7,161 bases of DNA from Bacteroidales bacterium UBA6117 (GTDB taxonomy: Bacteria; Bacteroidota; Bacteroidia; Bacteroidales; VadinHA17): contig DIWB01000017.1 in assembly GCA_002428385.1 (NCBI GenBank), forward strand, positions 1-7,161, written 5' to 3'. Below the pieces are notes generated by a model, which saw only the letters and a program-made list of their open reading frames with translations, was not told where the DNA came from and ran no database searches. The position numbers and the translations under genes are program-made. Numbering within the stretch: position 1 is the first letter of the stretch; the number at the start of each line of letters is the position of its first letter. Below are positions 7,136 through 7,161 of the stretch, piece after piece.

Positions 7136-7161
7136 GGTCCCGTAGTTCAATGGATAGAATG
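7136..7161 (+). tRNA. tRNA, 5' part only, probably tRNA-Arg
   Basis: The 5' end of a tRNA cut by the window edge. The 7-nt acceptor strand GGTCCCG is followed by the canonical T8-A9. The D-stem GTTC (7145-7148) pairs with GAAT (7157-7160) through one G-T and three standard pairs, across a D-loop with the conserved A14 and G18-G19. An A at position 20 of the D-loop (GGATA) is a typical arginine-tRNA identity base, hence the Arg suggestion. The anticodon is outside the window, so the isotype is not proven. Confidence 0.82.

Overview
The window reads as an ordinary chromosomal housekeeping segment from a member of the Bacteroidota, probably Bacteroidales or a related order. This rests on four things. 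The order acpP-fabF-rnc is a familiar Bacteroidota cluster. Promoter-like sites match the phylum's -33 TTTG / -7 TAnnTTTG pattern. Clear Shine-Dalgarno sequences are missing before the starts I inspected. Leucyl-tRNA synthetase carries an insertion of about 36 residues before its zinc-knuckle region, relative to the E. coli enzyme. Taxonomy is inferred from these features, not from a database search.

Layout, left to right. Positions 1-81 are an unassigned edge with a weak AT-rich inverted repeat. Positions 82-2333 are a minus-strand operon transcribed right to left: acpP (acyl carrier protein), fabF (beta-ketoacyl-ACP synthase II) and rnc (RNase III). The fabF stop and the rnc GTG start overlap by one base (TAGTG). 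A 180-bp divergent intergenic region (2334-2513) holds two facing, overlapping promoter candidates. purN (GAR formyltransferase) follows on the plus strand and ends tail to tail with an M23-family lipoprotein peptidase gene, the two stop codons sharing one TTAA. That peptidase gene lies 14 nt downstream of leuS, and both are read on the minus strand. To the right of leuS is a divergent spacer of about 120 bp with a good promoter match for a tRNA gene, probably tRNA-Arg, which is cut by the window edge.

AcpP carries the growing acyl chain and FabF elongates it. RNase III rides on the same transcript by translational coupling. PurN serves de novo purine synthesis, LeuRS charges tRNA-Leu, and the M23 lipoprotein probably remodels peptidoglycan. 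I see no mobile element, CRISPR array, defence system or other clearly novel system. The points most worth a second look are the HxD variant of the zinc-site motif in the M23 protein, the overlapping divergent promoters between acpP and purN, and the extreme compaction at the purN/M23 and fabF/rnc junctions.
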